Positions 60,253-64,000 of a stretch of 64,000 bases of DNA are shown piece after piece (position 1 is the stretch's first letter; the number at the start of each line of letters is the position of its first letter). The position numbers and the translations under genes were made by a program. The stretch lies in the NCBI GenBank assembly GCA_024234995.1, contig JACKNF010000006.1, positions 128,003-192,002 of the forward strand. Direction: 5' to 3'. The notes under the pieces were generated by a model, which saw only the letters and a list, made by a program, of their open reading frames with translations, did not search any database and had not been told where the DNA came from. This stretch comes from Gammaproteobacteria bacterium (GTDB lineage Bacteria > Pseudomonadota > Gammaproteobacteria > Competibacterales > Competibacteraceae).

Positions 60253-61188
60253 ATGCCCTCACCATCGATACCTACCCCACCGGCCCCTTTATTTCATGAA
60301 GGGGAAGTCGCTGTACAAACGCAAGCGGGTAGACAGGACAAGATAGCGAAGATCGGACGCATCGCCATTCATGATGAGATGCCCGGCCAGCACCGTGAGT
60401 TTTTTACTCAATTACCGTTCCTGGTTGTTGGCAGCATCGATCAATCATTGCAGCCGTGGGCGTCGATCATCGCAGGCCCGCCAGGATTTATCTGCTCGCC
60501 TAATCCTCAACAACTGGTCATCCACGCCAAGCCGCTACCACAAGACCCCCTCTCGGCAGGACTCCAAGCAGGCACACACATCGGGTTACTCGGTATTGAA
60601 CCGCATACCCGGCGCCGTAACCGCGTCAACGGCTGGATCGAGACCGTATCGCAAGAAGGTTTTACTGTGCAGGTGCAACAAAGTTTTGGTAATTGCCCTA
60701 AATATATCCAGCCACGTAAGGCAACTTGGGCTGCTTGTAATAATGCCGCCTCGCGACCAGCCATCTGCTCAAACCAACTCAACGATCAAAGCCGGAAGAT
60801 CATTCAGGGCGCGGATACTTTTTTTATCGCATCAGCGCATCCCGCATCCGCAACGTCAAGGCAGCGATCCCAAGGTGTTGATGTATCACATCGTGGTGGA
60901 AAGCCTGGCTTTATTCAGATTAACAACGGCACAACGCTGACTGTTCCTGACTATATCGGGAACTTCTTTTTTAATACCCTGGGTAATTTGGCTTTAAATC
61001 CCAAAGCAGGTTTGCTGTTTATCGACTTCGCCACACGCGATTTACTCTATTTGGCCGTCGAAGTAGTTATTATTTGGGATAAAGACATTGTGCAGCGCTT
61101 TGAAGGTGCACACCGTTTATTGCGGATGTGCGTGAAACACGTAAACCATGTACCAGCCTGTTTAGCGATCAATTTCCAATCTATTTAG
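60253..61188 (+). CDS. pyridoxamine 5'-phosphate oxidase-like flavin-binding protein
   Basis: A 311-residue PNPOx-fold protein. The N-terminal module (residues ~45-160) contains EFFTQLPFLVVGSIDQSLQPWASIIAGPPGF; a later region has GGKPGFIQINNGTTLTVPDYIGNFFFNTLGNLALNPKAGLLFID (cited as PDYIGNFFFNTLGNL), a typical flavin-binding split-barrel. It follows the GST gene by 66 bp on the same strand. The LysR/GST/PNPOx trio recurs in proteobacteria, but its substrate is unknown. Confidence 0.82.
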   Translation: MPSPSIPTPPAPLFHEGEVAVQTQAGRQDKIAKIGRIAIHDEMPGQHREFFTQLPFLVVGSIDQSLQPWASIIAGPPGFICSPNPQQLVIHAKPLPQDPLSAGLQAGTHIGLLGIEPHTRRRNRVNGWIETVSQEGFTVQVQQSFGNCPKYIQPRKATWAACNNAASRPAICSNQLNDQSRKIIQGADTFFIASAHPASATSRQRSQGVDVSHRGGKPGFIQINNGTTLTVPDYIGNFFFNTLGNLALNPKAGLLFIDFATRDLLYLAVEVVIIWDKDIVQRFEGAHRLLRMCVKHVNHVPACLAINFQSI

Positions 61189-61328
61189 CCAACAGGCCAC
61201 TTGCCATGCACGCTGCGGCATTCACGTGCGCCTTGAGATGACTCTGATGATGAAAAGACCGCGAGGTATTGCGCTAGCCCCATTGGAGTTCGCTACAGAG
61301 ACGAGCCAGCGCCATCTCATGGCTGCAT

Positions 61329-62090
61329 TCAAACATCACGGTTGATTGCAAATGGCGCAAAAGCTTGACACACCGGCATAATTTCCATGCTGTTGATATT
61401 AACATGAGCTGGGCGGGTTGCTGCCCAGTAGACGGCTTCCGCGATATCCTCCGGACTCAACGGCTGGACACCTTGGTAAACCTGAGCGGCCTTGCTGTCA
61501 TCGCCCTTGAACCGTACCAGCGAAAATTCACTTTCTGCCATACCCGGTTCGATGTTGGTCACTCGCACGCGCGTCCCCAGCAAATCAGCGCGCAGATTGC
61601 GCGAAAATTGCTTGACGAACGCCTTGGTCGCGCCATAGGTATTGCCACCCGGATAGGGATACGTGCCCGCCACCGATCCGATGTTGACCACGTGGCCCCG
61701 GTTGCGCTCTACCATACCCGGCAGAATGGCACGGGTGCAGAACAACAAACCTTTGATGTTGGTATCGACCATGTCCTGCCAGTCCTGCATATCGCAACGC
61801 TGGGCCGGCTCCAGGCCGAGCGCCAGCCCAGCGTTATTAAGCAGCAGATCAATCCCGGAAAATTCCGCTGGCAACGCCGCAACTGCCGCATTCACCGCCG
61901 CTTCGTCGCGAACATCAAGGGAAAAAGCGTGAACCCGCGTAACAGCGGACAATCCGGTACGTAATTTGTCCAAACGCTCCTGGCGGCGCCCGCAGAGAAT
62001 CAAATACCAACCTTCAGCAGCAAAACGCTGGGCACAAGCTGCGCCAAACCCCGAGGTGGCGCCAGTGATGAAGGCTATTTGCGATGACAT
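61329..62090 (-). CDS. short-chain dehydrogenase/reductase (YdfG-like)
   Basis: A 253-residue NAD(P)-binding oxidoreductase with TGATSGFG (residues ~9-16), NNAG, the catalytic SVAGTYPYPGGNTYGATKAF (Ser, Tyr and Lys of the triad) and the family GTRVRVTNIEPG. Start 62090 (MSSQIAFITGATSG) has AAGGACC upstream and is the family start; the frame is open to 62183. YdfG-like members reduce 3-hydroxy acids such as serine or 3-hydroxypropionate. It lies 37 bp downstream of the CoA-transferase gene. Confidence 0.9.
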   Translation of the reverse strand: MSSQIAFITGATSGFGAACAQRFAAEGWYLILCGRRQERLDKLRTGLSAVTRVHAFSLDVRDEAAVNAAVAALPAEFSGIDLLLNNAGLALGLEPAQRCDMQDWQDMVDTNIKGLLFCTRAILPGMVERNRGHVVNIGSVAGTYPYPGGNTYGATKAFVKQFSRNLRADLLGTRVRVTNIEPGMAESEFSLVRFKGDDSKAAQVYQGVQPLSPEDIAEAVYWAATRPAHVNINSMEIMPVCQAFAPFAINRDV

Positions 62091-62127
62091 TTCAGGTCCT
62101 TCAATCAATAAGAGAAGAGGGAGATAC

Positions 62128-63351
62128 CTAAGGGCGGGGACCCGCAACCACTTTATCGTCATGCAAGCGGGAAATCTCCGCATCGCTCATACCGAGAATG
62201 CCGGACAGGATTTCATCGGTATGTTCCCCCAGCACGGCGGCACGCTGCGGGGGGAGGCGTTCGAATTCACTGAATTCAAAAGGTGAACCGGGTGTCAGGT
62301 ATTCACCGATGCCGGGCTGATCGAGCATGCTGAACATCGGATGTTGCACTGAAAAATCGGGATCTTCTTGAATCGCCTGCTTGAAGGTACGGAAAACCGA
62401 CCAGGTAATGCCGTTTTCATCAAAAGGCTGAGCGAAATCCTCGACCTTTCTCGCCTGGAACCAGGGTTGCAAAAGCGCTGTAATCTCCTCGCGGGCCTTA
62501 AACCGGTCACCTTCCTGATTCAAATTTAAACCCAGCCGGCTACCCAAAGCATCAAATTCTGCTTTAAGGCCAGTCACCTTGCATAATCCATCCCACTGCC
62601 GGCGCGTCAAACCGACGACCATGACCCGGCGGCCATCGGCCGTCATGAATTCGTTACCGTAAGCACCATAAAGATAGTTTCCATACTTGGGGCGATCAAA
62701 ATCATTCACCATCACCTCTCCGATAATACCCAGATTCCCTAGCATGGCCAAGGCAACATCTTTCAGGGCGATATCCACCGACTGGCCTTGCCCGGTCAGG
62801 CGGCGATGCCGCTCCGCCGCCAGCACGGCCAGGGCCGTCATTTGCCCAGTGATGCAATCCCAAGCGGGCAAGACATGGCAAACCGGCTCTTCGGAATCCT
62901 CCGGCCCTGTCGCATAAGGAAAACCCACACCAGGATTGATCGTGTAATCGACGGCTGGGCCACCCTCGCGATTACCAAGCACGGTCACCATAATCAGGTC
63001 TTCCCGGTGTTGTTTAAGGTGCTCATAATCCATCCAGCCGCGTACCCGGAGGTTCGTCACAAAGATTCCCGTGTCGGGTCCGGACCCGCCGCAAATCAGA
63101 CGGGTCACGATTTCCTGCCCGCGCGGCGTGTTGACATCGACGGCGATCGAGCGCTTGCCTTTGTTCAAACCCGCCCAAAACAGGCTCTTGTTGTCGTGGG
63201 TCACCGGCCACCGGTAATGATCCAGGCCACCCCGGATTCGATCAAAACGAATGACATCCGCACCGAGTTGCGCCAGGGTCATGCCGGCCAGTGGCGCGGC
63301 GACAAATGCGGTTCCTTCTACAATTCTCAATCCTTTTAATATGCTGACCAT
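62128..63351 (-). CDS. family III CoA-transferase, mesaconyl-CoA C1-C4 transferase-like
   Basis: A 407-residue CaiB/BaiF protein that begins MVSILKGLRIVEGTAFVAAPLAGMTLAQLGADVIRFD (cited as GLRIVEGTAFVAAPLAGM). It carries WAGLNKGKRSIAVDV, the catalytic aspartate in VLPAWDCITG and QSVDIALKDVALAMLGNLG. The AFVAAPLAG, VLPAWD and GNLG segments resemble mesaconyl-CoA C1-C4 CoA-transferase (2-methylfumaryl-CoA isomerase) of the 3-hydroxypropionate pathway rather than formyl-CoA or carnitine enzymes. The other pathway genes are not in the window, so this specificity is a working call. Confidence 0.88.
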   Translation of the reverse strand: MVSILKGLRIVEGTAFVAAPLAGMTLAQLGADVIRFDRIRGGLDHYRWPVTHDNKSLFWAGLNKGKRSIAVDVNTPRGQEIVTRLICGGSGPDTGIFVTNLRVRGWMDYEHLKQHREDLIMVTVLGNREGGPAVDYTINPGVGFPYATGPEDSEEPVCHVLPAWDCITGQMTALAVLAAERHRRLTGQGQSVDIALKDVALAMLGNLGIIGEVMVNDFDRPKYGNYLYGAYGNEFMTADGRRVMVVGLTRRQWDGLCKVTGLKAEFDALGSRLGLNLNQEGDRFKAREEITALLQPWFQARKVEDFAQPFDENGITWSVFRTFKQAIQEDPDFSVQHPMFSMLDQPGIGEYLTPGSPFEFSEFERLPPQRAAVLGEHTDEILSGILGMSDAEISRLHDDKVVAGPRP

Positions 63352-64000
63352 GAATAATTACCTTGTAAGGTGATAATTTGCCAATTTTAGTCCAAAGTCA
63401 TGTTTTGCAGAGTCCTGTCAAAAAATTTTACAATCCCTGATAGTTTCTGTCATATTTCAATACATAACGATCCTAAATAACCTAATTATATATTATTTAT
63501 AAAAATTTTAAAAAATTAGTTAGGGAGATAAGCCAATTTAGGTATCCCGGCAATGCTGCTGCCGGTTTATTTAAAGCATTTAAGCTGCATTGATTTCCTT
63601 AGGTTACCGGAAGATTTTAAATTTATATTTTGAAATTAAACACTTATGATATTAAACAGGCTAGCTCATTACCCGGTTACCGTTTTAATGGCATTGCTAT
63701 CAAAAAACCTGATGCATCGCAGCAATTATTTTCTCCCTAATTCTTAGGTCTCATTCACTTTGATAATACTCCTAAAAGGTAGATCCTCTGGCCGTCTTTT
63801 ATAATAATTTATTAAAAAACATTATGTTATTCATAATCAGGCACAAAATTAACGTCAATACCCCCCATTTTTTAACTTATCTAATTAATAATAATATTTT
63901 TATTAATGTAAATTAAAATACACATAAAATAATTTCTTGTAAATTTGCAATAATTTTTAGATAATTTAGTTATTATATTTATAAGACAATGTTTTTAATA
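63352..64000. other. long AT-rich noncoding region
   Basis: No open frame of note, RNA gene, repeat or hairpin terminator is seen in these ~650 bases. The base composition is far more AT-rich than the neighbouring genes. It probably holds the promoter of the CoA-transferase gene and the leader of a gene beyond the window. Confidence 0.6.

Noticed and set aside
61189..61328. Short gene between the PNPOx-like and SDR genes
   Set aside because: There are only broken frames of fewer than 40 codons with no ribosome-binding site.

Overview
The window looks like a chromosomal segment of a denitrifying, exopolysaccharide-producing gammaproteobacterium that carries many insertion sequences. The reasons are the rhlB / trxA-rho gene order, a proteobacterial narK-narGHJI respiratory nitrate reductase operon, a type IV pilus PilU ATPase, oligopeptidase A, glutathione reductase, and exosortase-A-type exopolysaccharide genes. 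A glycogen- or polyphosphate-accumulating wastewater lineage would fit, but that is a guess; no rRNA or other taxonomic marker gene is present.

Region 1 (1-22.8 kb) is an exopolysaccharide locus invaded by IS elements. On the minus strand it encodes a TPR protein, a Wzx-like flippase, a methyltransferase, a frameshifted glycosyltransferase, an ATP-grasp/low-molecular-weight phosphatase fusion, two GT2 glycosyltransferases, a sulfotransferase-like protein, the two exosortase-A-associated hydrolases and an O-acyltransferase. A heparinase II/III-like protein lies on the plus strand at the far end. The locus is bracketed by IS pile-ups: IS4, IS50-like and IS1595 at 0.84-4.5 kb, and IS701-like, an IS481 stub, a dead inverted IS4 copy and IS66 at 16.4-20.3 kb.

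Region 2 (22.8-37.9 kb) is housekeeping: a deletion relic of a Uma2 nuclease gene, rho, trxA, rhlB, a gamma-glutamyltransferase, pilU, a HAD phosphatase, prlC, a GIDE-domain protein with LemA, a LysE exporter, a gamma carbonic anhydrase, glutathione reductase, an M23 peptidase and a conserved hypothetical.

Region 3 (37.9-45.1 kb) is a chromosomal integron. An IntI-type tyrosine recombinase (44178-45146, plus strand) faces away from a cassette array whose genes are on the minus strand. I find four complete attC sites (37930-38025, 41808-41927, 42763-42895, 43377-43447) with matching core half-sites. The fourth cassette from the integrase is interrupted by a ~3.07 kb element with 21/23 terminal inverted repeats. 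That element carries an IS1595-superfamily transposase plus passengers: a coiled-coil protein, an HTH repressor with a twin operator, and a ParA-like ATPase with its own promoter. This passenger-bearing element inside an integron is my main candidate for something undescribed.

Region 4 (45.1-58.5 kb) is anaerobic nitrate respiration. It holds mobA, two NarL-type 7-2-7 sites, a double-length NarK, a second NarK, narG, narH, narJ, narI and moaA; mobA and moaA supply the molybdenum cofactor used by NarG. Region 5 (58.5-63.4 kb) holds a LysR regulator divergent from a glutathione transferase and a flavin-binding PNPOx-like protein, then an SDR dehydrogenase and a family III CoA-transferase resembling mesaconyl-CoA C1-C4 transferase. 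The last 650 bases are AT-rich and show no gene.
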